Shown: positions 25,190 to 32,999 of the stretch, in pieces
Layout: every line of letters begins with the position of its first letter
Position numbering within the stretch: the stretch's first letter is position 1
Source: SpSt-501 sp037481615
GTDB taxonomy: Bacteria > Desulfobacterota > Desulfobacteria > Desulfobacterales > SpSt-501
NCBI GenBank assembly: GCA_037481615.1
Contig: JBBFLI010000014.1
Strand: one strand, 5' to 3'
Length of the DNA stretch: 64,000 nt
The notes under the pieces: model-generated
What the model saw: the letters and a program-made list of their open reading frames with translations, nothing else
The model's database searches: none
Told to the model about the DNA's origin: nothing
Made by a program: the position numbers and the translations under genes

Positions 25190-25803
25190 CGCACCTCCAC
25201 GGGCGGGCGGCCGGGAAGCAGCCCGGGCTGGACCCGGCGCAGGAACCCCACGCACAGGGCCGTCACGACCCCCTCGATCCCCATCACCGGCAGGTGGGCG
25301 AGGACCACGGCGAAAGCCACGTTCAAAAAATGCTCCCCGCTCAAGGCGAGCGCAAGCCCCACGACGACCCCGCCGAGCAGCACGGAAAGAAAGCCGCAGG
25401 CGAAGGCGGCGGCGAGCGCGGCCGCCTTCGGTCCCTGCAGGAAGCGGGAAAAGAGGCCGTAGCCGGTCACCGCCGGCAGGGCCATGATCAGCGTGTTCAC
25501 CCCCAGGGTGGTCAGCCCCCCGAACTGGAAGAAGACCGCCTGCAGGACGAGCCCCACGAGGATCGCGGGGAAGGCCGTCCAGCCGAGGAGCAGACCGACC
25601 AGGCCGTTCAGGACGAGATGAACGCTCGTCGGCCCGAGCGGCACGTGGACGAGCGAGGCGACGAAGAAGGCCCCGGCGAGCATGGCCGCCCGGGGGATCT
25701 GCTCGGGCTCGAGTTTCTTCAGGCCGATGCCTGTGCCGGCGGCCGCGAGTGCGGCCCCGGCGAGCAGGACGGGGCCGGAGAGCACCCCTTCGGAGATGTG
25801 CAT
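25186..25803 (-). CDS. nikM: ECF nickel/cobalt transporter substrate-binding protein NikM
   Basis: A 205-aa S-component with seven predicted membrane segments. The N-terminus MHISEGVLSG is characteristic: in NikM and CbiM the N-terminal amine and His2 bind the metal. Further histidines at 53 and 62 (LVHVPLGPTSVHLVLNG) form the rest of the expected metal site. Usual length for the family. Overlaps nikL by 4 bp. A porin gene lies 42 bp upstream on the same strand. Confidence 0.94.
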   Translation of the reverse strand: MHISEGVLSGPVLLAGAALAAAGTGIGLKKLEPEQIPRAAMLAGAFFVASLVHVPLGPTSVHLVLNGLVGLLLGWTAFPAILVGLVLQAVFFQFGGLTTLGVNTLIMALPAVTGYGLFSRFLQGPKAAALAAAFACGFLSVLLGGVVVGLALALSGEHFLNVAFAVVLAHLPVMGIEGVVTALCVGFLRRVQPGLLPGRPPVEVR

Positions 25804-25845
25804 GAGGCGGATCCTATCCGATTCCGGGTCAAAGCGAAAGCCGCC

Positions 25846-27210
25846 CTAAAAGCCGAACTCCGCCCGGACGGTCGTGGCGAAGACGGGGTCGTTCTCGGAG
25901 TCGCCGCCGGGGTTCCAGACATACTGGAAGTCGGGCGTGAAGGCCAGATTTTCGCCGACCGCGATCCGGTAGTAGACCTCGAGATGCACCTCGGGATCGT
26001 CCTTGCGGTAGCGTCCGTCCGGGAAGAGCGCGGCCAGGCCCAGGCCGATCTCGTCCTCGTCCCGCCGGGGGAGGAGCCCCTTCAGGTTCACCCCGCCGGA
26101 GATCTCCTGCTTCACCACGTAGACCTCCTCGTTGTTCCAGCCGAGGCGGCCGAAGAGCCCGATCGTCTCGGTCAGCTGCTGGTCGGCCGAGATCCCCAGC
26201 CCCCAGCCCGCGGCCTTGCGACCGGCGATGAAGTTGCGCTCGGCATCGAGCTTCGCATGATCGTAGCCCGCCCGCCAGGCGTAGAAGCGGTAATTGCCCC
26301 CGCGCCCGCCGAAGTGGGGCGAGAAGGAGACCTGCCCCCCGAGAAAGGGCGTGCTGAAGACGTTGTCGTACTTGCTCTTCGCCGTCTCCTCGAGCGGGCT
26401 TCCCCCCACCAGCGGCCGCGAGCTCGAGGCCCCCACCAGGTGGAAGGCGAGAGATTCCCCGGGCTGAACCCTCACCCCGAAGAGCGGGGTGTACTCGTTC
26501 TCGCCGTCGAGCACGGAGTTGTTGACGAAAGGCTTGCCGATGAACTGCTTGCCCTCGTCGTTCGCATAGGCGTTGTCGTCCAGAAAGGAAAGGGGCTCGC
26601 CCTTGCCGGCGGTGAGCGAAAGGCGCTCGTTCCAAAAATGGTGCGTGTAGTGCGCCTCGAGCAGCGCAAGCGCCGTCTCGTCCCCGCCGTCGGTGTTGTC
26701 GTCGGCGATCGTGTTGAGATTGGCGAGCAGCACCTCGGCCGGCTTCACCCGGCCGCCGCCCGTCCGGTCCGCCCCGCTTCCCGCCCCGGCGTGAATGCGC
26801 AGGAAAAACTCCCCCTCCTCCAAAACCGGCACGGCGGGCGTCCAGGACAGCTCGAGATCCGCCGCAAACCCCGCCCCGCTCGGGCTGTCCGCCCGCAGGC
26901 CGTCCAGCTCGTCGGCGCCTCCGTCCTGGTAATACAGCACCGCCCCCCCGTGAATGGAAAGTGTGCCGAAGCGCTCCTCGAGCGCCTCGCCGATCTTGTC
27001 CTCGAGCGCCTTCTCGTTTTTCAGCTCCCGGCGTTTGGCGAGCTGCTCCTGCTCCTCGAGCTTTTGCTCGAGCTCCGCGATCCGCTCTTTCAGCGCCTGG
27101 ATCTCCTTGAGCACGGCCGCGTTGTCGGCAAGCGCGCGGCCGCCCGGAACGGCCCCGATCAGCAACAACGCCAGCCCGAGCCCCAGCCACCGTTTCCTGT
27201 CGCACCTCAT
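25846..27210 (-). CDS. Outer-membrane porin (OprB-like) in the nickel operon
   Basis: A 454-aa exported protein. The signal peptide ends near GGRALA (about residue 27). A coiled-coil segment follows (EIQALKERIAELEQKLEEQEQL, about 33-55), then a beta-barrel of alternating hydrophobic strands ending in the C-terminal Phe (VRAEFGF), a typical outer-membrane assembly signal. Overall layout resembles carbohydrate-selective OprB porins with an N-terminal coiled coil. AGGTAGG precedes the ATG. It lies between nikK and nikM, so a role in passing nickel through the outer membrane is a reasonable inference. Confidence 0.83.
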   Translation of the reverse strand: MRCDRKRWLGLGLALLLIGAVPGGRALADNAAVLKEIQALKERIAELEQKLEEQEQLAKRRELKNEKALEDKIGEALEERFGTLSIHGGAVLYYQDGGADELDGLRADSPSGAGFAADLELSWTPAVPVLEEGEFFLRIHAGAGSGADRTGGGRVKPAEVLLANLNTIADDNTDGGDETALALLEAHYTHHFWNERLSLTAGKGEPLSFLDDNAYANDEGKQFIGKPFVNNSVLDGENEYTPLFGVRVQPGESLAFHLVGASSSRPLVGGSPLEETAKSKYDNVFSTPFLGGQVSFSPHFGGRGGNYRFYAWRAGYDHAKLDAERNFIAGRKAAGWGLGISADQQLTETIGLFGRLGWNNEEVYVVKQEISGGVNLKGLLPRRDEDEIGLGLAALFPDGRYRKDDPEVHLEVYYRIAVGENLAFTPDFQYVWNPGGDSENDPVFATTVRAEFGF

Positions 27211-27269
27211 TTCGCACCTACCTCGAATGTCGTGAGTTGCAGGCGGGGAAAGCCCCCGCCGCCGGACGG

Positions 27270-28040
27270 TCATTTTTCTTTCCAGTCGTGGAAATAGACC
27301 CAAATCACGCCGCCGATCTCGACCGCCTTGTCCTTGCCGTCCTTTTTCAGCTTGAAATCGGCCGGCGCCAGGGCGGCGAACCCCCACCAGCCCGGCCGGG
27401 GCGCGGCATAGGTGAAGACGCCGTTGCGGTCGGCCTTGACGACCTGGGTGACCTGGTACTCGGTCGGCGGCTCGGCCTTACCCTCGCGGTTGTAGAACTC
27501 GATTTCGACCTCGGCGAAGGGCGCGGGCTTGCCGTTCTGCTTCACGATCCCCTGGAAGACGTTTCCGGCGTAGAGGCCGAAGGGCCGCGTGAGGGGGACG
27601 ATCTCGATCGGGTGGCCGACCTCGCGGTCCCAGCCCTCCTCCTCGCCGAAGGCCGGGACGACGACCTTGGTGTAGTGCGCGATGAAGGAATCCTCGGCCG
27701 GCTCCCAGTAGGGCTCGGGCTCGAAGTGGAAGATGTAGACCCCGGGGCGCTTAAACGTGTAAGAGGCGCTCCAGGCCGCCTTGCCCATGACCTGCGCCGG
27801 CTTGAGGCCGGCGGAGAGATCCTCCTTCGCCGTGCCGGCGAGCACCCCGAAGACTTTCGGCTTCGCCATGTCCATCCCCACCATTTCCATGGGGTGCGAG
27901 AAGGAGAGCAGGAGTTCGATCGCCTTGGGGTCGGTCTTCGAAATCACGGGCTTGGCGGGGATGAGCATCCCGAAATGGGCCCAGGCGGGCGCGCCGGAGA
28001 TCAGGAGCGCAAGACCCAGGGAAACGACACGTTTTTTCAT
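27270..28040 (-). CDS. nikK: DUF4198 periplasmic nickel-binding protein NikK
   Basis: A 256-aa periplasmic protein. The signal peptide ends SGAPAWA and the mature chain begins HFGMLIPAKP, again a histidine at the new N-terminus. The DUF4198 fold is seen as two beta-rich halves with YIFHFEPEPYW and the C-terminal GWWGFAALAPADFKL. Predicted NikK proteins capture nickel in the periplasm for NikMLQO. AAGGAGG (28053-28047) is 6 nt upstream of ATG. It is the first gene after a leader with a transcription terminator, so it should be the main controlled gene of the operon. Confidence 0.87.
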   Translation of the reverse strand: MKKRVVSLGLALLISGAPAWAHFGMLIPAKPVISKTDPKAIELLLSFSHPMEMVGMDMAKPKVFGVLAGTAKEDLSAGLKPAQVMGKAAWSASYTFKRPGVYIFHFEPEPYWEPAEDSFIAHYTKVVVPAFGEEEGWDREVGHPIEIVPLTRPFGLYAGNVFQGIVKQNGKPAPFAEVEIEFYNREGKAEPPTEYQVTQVVKADRNGVFTYAAPRPGWWGFAALAPADFKLKKDGKDKAVEIGGVIWVYFHDWKEK

Positions 28041-28183
28041 GTGCGGCCTCCTTGTCTTCTGCCGTGGCGAAAAAAAAAGGCCGCGCGTCCGCGGCGCCTT
28101 CGGGCGCCCCTTTCGCACGGCCTCGACACGGCCAGCAAAAAGCAGCTGAGATTGGGGGAATTGCGGGCTCCGGCCCGCTTTGA
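28041..28183 (-). ncRNA. Structured 5' leader of nikK, candidate riboswitch or attenuator
   Basis: From the presumed start site near 28183 the minus-strand leader has three mutually complementary segments: GCCCG, then CGGGC, then GCCCG, within about 35 nt. The first can pair with the second, or the second with the third (the stem GCGGGC-CGGA-GCCCGC). A later arm CAGC/GCTG precedes the terminator at 28122-28070. The ribosome site and ATG of nikK follow the terminator. This is the layout of a transcriptional riboswitch or attenuator; the ligand is unknown and nickel or cobalt is inferred from the operon. Confidence 0.45.
28070..28122 (-). terminator. Terminator located between promoter and nikK
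   Basis: On the minus strand GGCCGTGCG (28122-28114) pairs with CGCGCGGCC (28087-28079), one G-U pair. Inside, an inner hairpin GGCGCC-CGAA-GGCGCC stacks on it. Nine T follow (28078-28070). Position upstream of the nikK start shows it controls, not ends, transcription. Confidence 0.85.
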
Positions 28184-28189
28184 CGGGCT

Positions 28190-28218
28190 TTGTTAATCCA
28201 AGGGATCCGGCCTGTCAA
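28190..28218 (-). promoter_or_regulatory. Candidate sigma-70 promoter of the nickel operon
   Basis: TTGACA (28218-28213) on the minus strand, 17-bp spacer, then TAACAA (28195-28190). The -35 is perfect; the -10 matches about half. It gives a leader of about 140 nt before nikK. It overlaps the region upstream of the divergent SPOR gene. Confidence 0.5.
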
Positions 28219-28272
28219 GCGGTGGGCCAGGCCTCCTTGACTTGGTTCGGGAAAGTCTCTAAGGAAACCGGG

Positions 28273-28944
28273 ATGGCGCGATCCTCCGGAGAAAGCGGGA
28301 AAAAGCCTTTTTTGTCGCTTAGCCGGGCGGCGGTCTTCTCCTGGGCCGCGGGCCTTTTTCTGGTCTCGGCCTGGATGTTCGTCCTGGGGGTGATGGTCGG
28401 CCGCGGCACGGTGCCGATCGAGTTCGACGTCGAGCGTCTCAAACGCGCCGTCGCGGCCGCCGCGCGGGGGGCGGCCGCGGAAAAACCGCCGCCCCCCGCG
28501 CGGGCGGAGATGAAGAGCAAGGCCGATCTCGGCTTCTATGACCAGCTGCCGCGGGGACCGGAGGAGAAACCCGCCCTCCCGCGGCCCGCGCCGCCCGAAA
28601 AACCCCGCGCGCCCGAGCCCGGGGCGGGGGAGGTGCCGCGGGCGGCCGAGACGGAAAAGAAGCCGCCCCCGCCGCCCCCTTCGCCCGCCATGCAGCCCCC
28701 GGCGGGGGCGGGGCGCACCTTCACCGTCCAGGTGGCGGCCGTGCGCTCCGAAGAGGAGGCGCGGGGCCTTGCGGCAAGGCTCAGGCAGCGGGGGTACGCC
28801 GCCTACGTCGAACCCGTGCCCTCGGCCGCGGGGGAAAAAATCTTCCGCGTGCGCATGGGCGAGTACCCCACGCGCGATTTCGCCCGCAGCCTCGTCGAGC
28901 GGCTGCGCCGGGACGGTTTTTCCGCCGAGGCGGTCGCGAAATAA
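28273..28944 (+). CDS. SPOR-domain membrane protein
   Basis: A 223-aa protein with one N-terminal membrane helix (about 20-42). A long Pro/Ala/Lys-rich linker follows (about 68-150), then a C-terminal SPOR domain (about 150-222) with TFTVQVAAVRSEEEARGLAARL and KIFRVRMGEY. SPOR domains bind denuded peptidoglycan at the division site. AAGGAA at 28261 supports ATG 28273; the frame is open upstream but lacks a good start. It is divergent from nikK and precedes gatC by 24 bp. Confidence 0.87.
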   Translation: MARSSGESGKKPFLSLSRAAVFSWAAGLFLVSAWMFVLGVMVGRGTVPIEFDVERLKRAVAAAARGAAAEKPPPPARAEMKSKADLGFYDQLPRGPEEKPALPRPAPPEKPRAPEPGAGEVPRAAETEKKPPPPPPSPAMQPPAGAGRTFTVQVAAVRSEEEARGLAARLRQRGYAAYVEPVPSAAGEKIFRVRMGEYPTRDFARSLVERLRRDGFSAEAVAK

Positions 28945-28968
28945 CGCCCGCAGCCTTTGGAGGTCGCC

Positions 28969-29253
28969 ATGGGCATCACGAAAGAGGAGATCCTCCACGT
29001 CGTCGAGCTCGCGCGCCTGGAGATCGGGGAGCAGGAAATCGACGCCTTCGCCGGGCAGATCGCCGAGATCCTCGCCTACATCGACCAGCTGCGCGAGGTC
29101 GACACGACCGGGGTCCCGGGGACGGCGCACGCGGGGTTCCTCAAGAACGCCTTCCGGGAGGACGAGGAACGCCCTCATCTGCCCCGGCAGGAGGCGCTCG
29201 CCAACGCCCCCGAGGCCGACCACGAGAGCTTTCTCGTGCCGCGGGTGATCTGA
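28969..29253 (+). CDS. gatC: Asp-tRNA(Asn)/Glu-tRNA(Gln) amidotransferase subunit C
   Basis: A 94-aa GatC, the small linker subunit that stabilises GatA-GatB. The family pattern ILHVVELARLEIGEQE...IAEILAYIDQLREVDTTGV...LRED is present at full length. GGAGGT lies 5 bp before ATG 28969. gatA starts 58 bp after it, while gatB lies about 7 kb away in opposite orientation. Confidence 0.94.
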   Translation: MGITKEEILHVVELARLEIGEQEIDAFAGQIAEILAYIDQLREVDTTGVPGTAHAGFLKNAFREDEERPHLPRQEALANAPEADHESFLVPRVI

Positions 29254-29311
29254 AACGGCGGCGGCCTCGCCCCGGCAGACCCCGGCGCCGGCCCTGGAAA
29301 GGAAAACCCCC

Positions 29312-30769
29312 TTGGAACTGCACGAGCTCACGATCGCTCAAGCGCGCCGGCTGCTCGCGAAACGGGAGATCTCCGCCCGCGAGCTGGCGGAGGCGCATCT
29401 GTCGCGGATCGAGGCCCTGGACGCCGGGATCGGCGCCTTCCTCACGGTGACCGCCGACCAGGCGCTCACCGCCGCGGACGCATCCGACCGCAGGATCGCC
29501 GCCGGCCAAGCCGGCTCGCTCGAGGGGATCCCGCTTGCCCTGAAGGATGTCCTCTGCACGCGCGGGGTGCGCACGAGCTGTGCCTCGCGCATCCTCGAAA
29601 ACTTCGTGCCCCCCTACGATGCGACGGCGGTGGCAAGGCTCCGGCAGGCGGGCGCGGTCCTGCTGGGCAAGCTCAACATGGACGAGTTCGCCATGGGCTC
29701 CTCGACCGAGAACTCGGCCTTTCAGGTGACGCGCAACCCCTGGGACCCGGGCCGCACCCCGGGCGGCTCGAGCGGGGGCTCGGCCGCGGCGGTCGCCGCA
29801 CGCCTTTGCCTCGGGGCGCTCGGCTCCGACACCGGCGGATCGATCCGCCAGCCCGCCTCGCACTGCGGGGTGGTGGGGCTCAAGCCGACCTACGGCCGGG
29901 TTTCGCGCTACGGCCTCGTCGCCTTCGCCTCCTCGCTCGACCAGGTCGGGCCCTTCGGCCGGACGGTCGAAGATGCCGCCCTCCTGCTCGAGGCGATCGC
30001 CGGCCACGACCCGGCCGACTCCACCTCCGCCCGCGAACCCGTCCCCGCCTTCTCGGCCGCCCTGGGACAAGGCATCCGAGGGCTCAAGATCGGGATCCCC
30101 GCCGAGTACCGCGCGGCCGAAGGTCTCGACCCCGAGGTGGGCCGCGCCGTCGAGGAGGCGGTCGCCGACCTCGCGCGGCGGGGGGCGGAGCCGGTCGAGA
30201 TCTCGCTGCCGCACACGCGCTACGCGGTCGCGGTCTACTACGTCATCGCCCCCGCCGAGGCGAGCTCGAACCTGGCGCGCTACGACGGCGTGAAGTACGG
30301 CCGCCGCGACGGGGGCGAGGCGGAGCTTCTTTCCATGTACCGCCAAACCCGCGGCCGCAACTTCGGCCCCGAGGTCCGGCGGCGCATCGTGATCGGCACC
30401 TACTGCCTCTCGGCGGGCTACTACGACGCTTACTACGGCAAGGCCTCGCAGGTGCGCTCGCTCATCGTGCGCGACTTCGCGGAGGCCTTCAAACGGTGCG
30501 ACGCGATCGCCTGCCCGACCGCGCCCACCCCCGCCTTCCGGATCGGGGAAAAGGCGGAGGACCCGCTCACCCTCTACTTGGCCGACATCTTCACGATCCC
30601 GGCGAACCTGGCGGGGATCCCGGCGGTCTCGGTCCCCTGCGCCTTTTCCTCCGCGGGGCTCCCGATCGGGCTCCAGCTCATGGGTAGGGCCTTCGACGAG
30701 GAGACGATCCTCAGGCTCGCCCACGCCCTCGAGGCGGAGAGGGACCTTTCCCGCCGCCGCCCCTGCTGA
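29312..30769 (+). CDS. gatA: Asp-tRNA(Asn)/Glu-tRNA(Gln) amidotransferase subunit A
   Basis: A 485-aa amidase that releases ammonia from glutamine for transamidation of misacylated tRNA. The Ser-cis-Ser-Lys triad is visible: Lys in LALKDV (about 79), Ser in GGSSGGSAAA (about 151-156) and Ser in DTGGSIRQPA (about 175). The start codon is TTG at 29312 with AAAGGA 10-15 bp upstream; the protein length matches the family. Followed by a 60-aa gene and mutL. Confidence 0.95.
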   Translation: MELHELTIAQARRLLAKREISARELAEAHLSRIEALDAGIGAFLTVTADQALTAADASDRRIAAGQAGSLEGIPLALKDVLCTRGVRTSCASRILENFVPPYDATAVARLRQAGAVLLGKLNMDEFAMGSSTENSAFQVTRNPWDPGRTPGGSSGGSAAAVAARLCLGALGSDTGGSIRQPASHCGVVGLKPTYGRVSRYGLVAFASSLDQVGPFGRTVEDAALLLEAIAGHDPADSTSAREPVPAFSAALGQGIRGLKIGIPAEYRAAEGLDPEVGRAVEEAVADLARRGAEPVEISLPHTRYAVAVYYVIAPAEASSNLARYDGVKYGRRDGGEAELLSMYRQTRGRNFGPEVRRRIVIGTYCLSAGYYDAYYGKASQVRSLIVRDFAEAFKRCDAIACPTAPTPAFRIGEKAEDPLTLYLADIFTIPANLAGIPAVSVPCAFSSAGLPIGLQLMGRAFDEETILRLAHALEAERDLSRRRPC

Positions 30770-30822
30770 AGTCCCGACCGCCGCACGGCAACCCCAAGCC
30801 TCGCCAAGAAAGGAGAAGAACC

Positions 30823-31005
30823 ATGGCCCCCATCCTGCCCCAGGGCGAAAACATCCGCCGCGCGGTGAAGTGGATCTCCGAGGAGCGGCAGGGCGACCCC
30901 GCCCGTTCGATCGCGAAGCTGATCGAGGAGGCGAGCGTGCGCTTCAACCTCTCGCCCGCCGACGGCGAGTTTCTGCACAAATTCTTCCAGGAACAGAAAG
31001 CCTGA
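30823..31005 (+). CDS. Small conserved-looking protein between gatA and mutL
   Basis: A 60-aa soluble, mostly helical protein starting MAPILPQGENIRRAVKWISE. AAAGGAGAAG precedes the ATG at about 30810-30819, a strong ribosome site. No membrane segment or Cys. The dense charged helical composition and good translation signals argue for a real gene. mutL starts 2 bp after its stop. I do not know a function. Confidence 0.7.
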   Translation: MAPILPQGENIRRAVKWISEERQGDPARSIAKLIEEASVRFNLSPADGEFLHKFFQEQKA

Positions 31006-31007
31006 AA

Positions 31008-32777
31008 ATGCCCCCCCGCATCCGCCTCCTGCCCGCCGAGGTCGCCGCCCGCATCGCGGCCGGCGAGGCGATCGAGCGGCCGGCCGCGGCGGTGAAGGAG
31101 CTCGTCGAAAACGCGCTCGATGCGGGCGCCGCGCGGGTTGCGGTCGAGATCGAGGAGGGGGGGCTGTCCCTCATCCGGGTCGCCGACGACGGCTGCGGCA
31201 TGGGCCGCGAGGATGCGCTGCTCGCCCTCGAGCGGCACGCGACGAGCAAGATCGAGAACGCCGAGGACCTCTTCCGCCTGCGCACCCTCGGCTTCCGCGG
31301 CGAGGCGCTCCCCAGCATCGCCGCCGTCTCGCGCCTGCGGATCGTCACCTGCGAGCAAGGCGCCGCCGAGGGGACCGCGATCGAGGTCGAGGGGGGGAAA
31401 GTGACCGGGGTCGCCGCGGCCGGGGCGCCGCCGGGAACACTGGTCGAGGTGCGCGATCTCTTCTTCAACACCCCGGCGCGGAGGAAGTTCATGAAATCCC
31501 CCGCCGCCGAGGCGGCGCGGGCCGCCGAAGCGCTCGCCGCCCTCGCCCTCGGCCACCCCGGCGTGCACTTCGAGCTTTCCCACAACGGCAGGAGCCTGCG
31601 GCGCTACCCGGCCGCGACCGACCCGCTGGAGCGGGTGCTCGCCGTGACCGGGATCGAACGCGCCGCGGATCTCCTCCCCATCCGGGCCGCGGCCGAGGGC
31701 TTCACCCTTTCGGGCTGGGTCTCCCGGCCCGGTCTCGTCCGGCGCTCGCCCGAGGGGCTCTTTTTCCTCGTCGGCCGCCGCGCGGTGCGCGACCGCATGC
31801 TCCAGCACGCCCTGCTGCAGGGCTACGCCGAGCGGCTCGTCCGGGGCGAGTACCCGCTCGCCGCCCTCTTCATCGAAGGCCCCGAGGGCGCGGTGGACGT
31901 GAACGTCCACCCCGCGAAGAGCGAGGTGCGCTTCGCCCGGCCGGGGGTCGTCTTCGAGCTCACCCGTCGGGCGACCGCCCAGGCGCTCTACGAGGCGGGG
32001 CTTTCCGCGTGGTGGGGGGGGGCGGCTCCGCCGGAGGCGGCGGTGGAACTCGGCGAGCGGCAGGCGCCCTTAGCCGGCCCGGCGGCGAGGAGGCCGCTTC
32101 CGATCGCCTTCCCGGAGGATCGCGTCGCGCCCCCCGTTTTCCCGCCGCGGCCGGAGAGCGCCGCCACCCCGCCCGCCGGCGAGATCGAGGTCATCGAAAA
32201 GAGAGGCTTTTTTTCCCGGCTGCGCCCGCTCGGACAACTGGACGCAGCCTTCCTCGTCTGCGAGGGGGAGGAAGGGCTCGTCCTCGTCGACCAGCACGCG
32301 GCCCACGAGCGCATCCTTTATGAGAAGCTTACAGAACCGGGGGGGGGGCGGCAGGCGCTCCTCATCCCGGAGACGGTCGAGCTGGGCGCCCGGGCGATGG
32401 CGGCGATCCTCCCGCACCTGGAGGTGCTCCGGCAGGCGGGCTTCGAGCTCGAGCCCTTCGGGGCGGAGACGCTCAAGCTGACCGCCGTCCCTGCGGTCCT
32501 TGGCCGAGGCGCAGCCGGCCCCCTCCTCGCCGAGTTCGCCTCCGCCCTCGCCGCGGCGCAAGGGGCGGGGGCCCCCTTCGAGGCGAGGGAGCGCCTGCGG
32601 CGCCTTGCCGCCTGCCACGGGGCCGTGCGCGCGGGGCAGGCGCTTTCCCCCCCCGAGATGCAGGCGCTCCTTGCCGGACTCGACTCCTGCAGGAACCCCG
32701 GCACCTGCCCCCACGGCCGGCCGACCTTCCTCCTCTGGGGGAAGGGGATGATCGTGAAGGCCTTCAAGCGAAGCTAA
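31008..32777 (+). CDS. mutL: DNA mismatch repair protein MutL
   Basis: A 589-aa GHKL ATPase that links MutS to downstream repair. N-terminal motifs: KELVENALDAGA (Mg/ATP site), DDGCGMG and LGFRGEALPSIAAV. After a Pro/Ala linker (about 345-400), the C-terminal domain has DQHAAHERILYE, matching the DQHA-x2-E-x4-E endonuclease motif, plus AACHGAV and CPHGRPTF. It is therefore predicted to be a nicking-type MutL, as in bacteria without MutH. ATG 31008 is taken because the conserved IRLLP start lies there. Confidence 0.95.
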   Translation: MPPRIRLLPAEVAARIAAGEAIERPAAAVKELVENALDAGAARVAVEIEEGGLSLIRVADDGCGMGREDALLALERHATSKIENAEDLFRLRTLGFRGEALPSIAAVSRLRIVTCEQGAAEGTAIEVEGGKVTGVAAAGAPPGTLVEVRDLFFNTPARRKFMKSPAAEAARAAEALAALALGHPGVHFELSHNGRSLRRYPAATDPLERVLAVTGIERAADLLPIRAAAEGFTLSGWVSRPGLVRRSPEGLFFLVGRRAVRDRMLQHALLQGYAERLVRGEYPLAALFIEGPEGAVDVNVHPAKSEVRFARPGVVFELTRRATAQALYEAGLSAWWGGAAPPEAAVELGERQAPLAGPAARRPLPIAFPEDRVAPPVFPPRPESAATPPAGEIEVIEKRGFFSRLRPLGQLDAAFLVCEGEEGLVLVDQHAAHERILYEKLTEPGGGRQALLIPETVELGARAMAAILPHLEVLRQAGFELEPFGAETLKLTAVPAVLGRGAAGPLLAEFASALAAAQGAGAPFEARERLRRLAACHGAVRAGQALSPPEMQALLAGLDSCRNPGTCPHGRPTFLLWGKGMIVKAFKRS

Positions 32778-32811
32778 ATTTTCGGATTTGATCGAAAAAA
32801 AAAGAAAGCGC

Positions 32812-32840
32812 TTGACAGGGGGGGACCTCCGGAATAAGAT
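32812..32840 (+). promoter_or_regulatory. Strong sigma-70 promoter of the porin-like gene
   Basis: TTGACA (32812-32817), exactly 17 bp, TAAGAT (32835-32840). The -35 is perfect and the -10 matches four of six. The implied leader is about 150 nt and holds a G/C-run hairpin (about 32868-32896). Confidence 0.8.
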
Positions 32841-32999
32841 CCGCCCCGATTTCCGGCCGGAAGGGTGCGGGGGGGGTTTTTCAGGCTTCCCCCCCGGTTG
32901 ACATCCCAGGGCCGCCCGCTCCGGGGTGAAGGAGGTGCAGGAAGAGTCGGGTTTTTCGGTATCGGTTTTCCCACAGCTCGTTCAAGGAGGATGGAAACG

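Noticed and set aside
28100..28190. Cobalamin riboswitch upstream of nikK
   Set aside because: The segment GCCGGAGCCCGC slightly resembles a B12-box but lacks key bases and is fully explained as a hairpin near the start of the leader.
32898..32930. Second TTGACA upstream of the porin-like gene
   Set aside because: No -10 at the right spacing; the promoter at 32812-32840 is far better.
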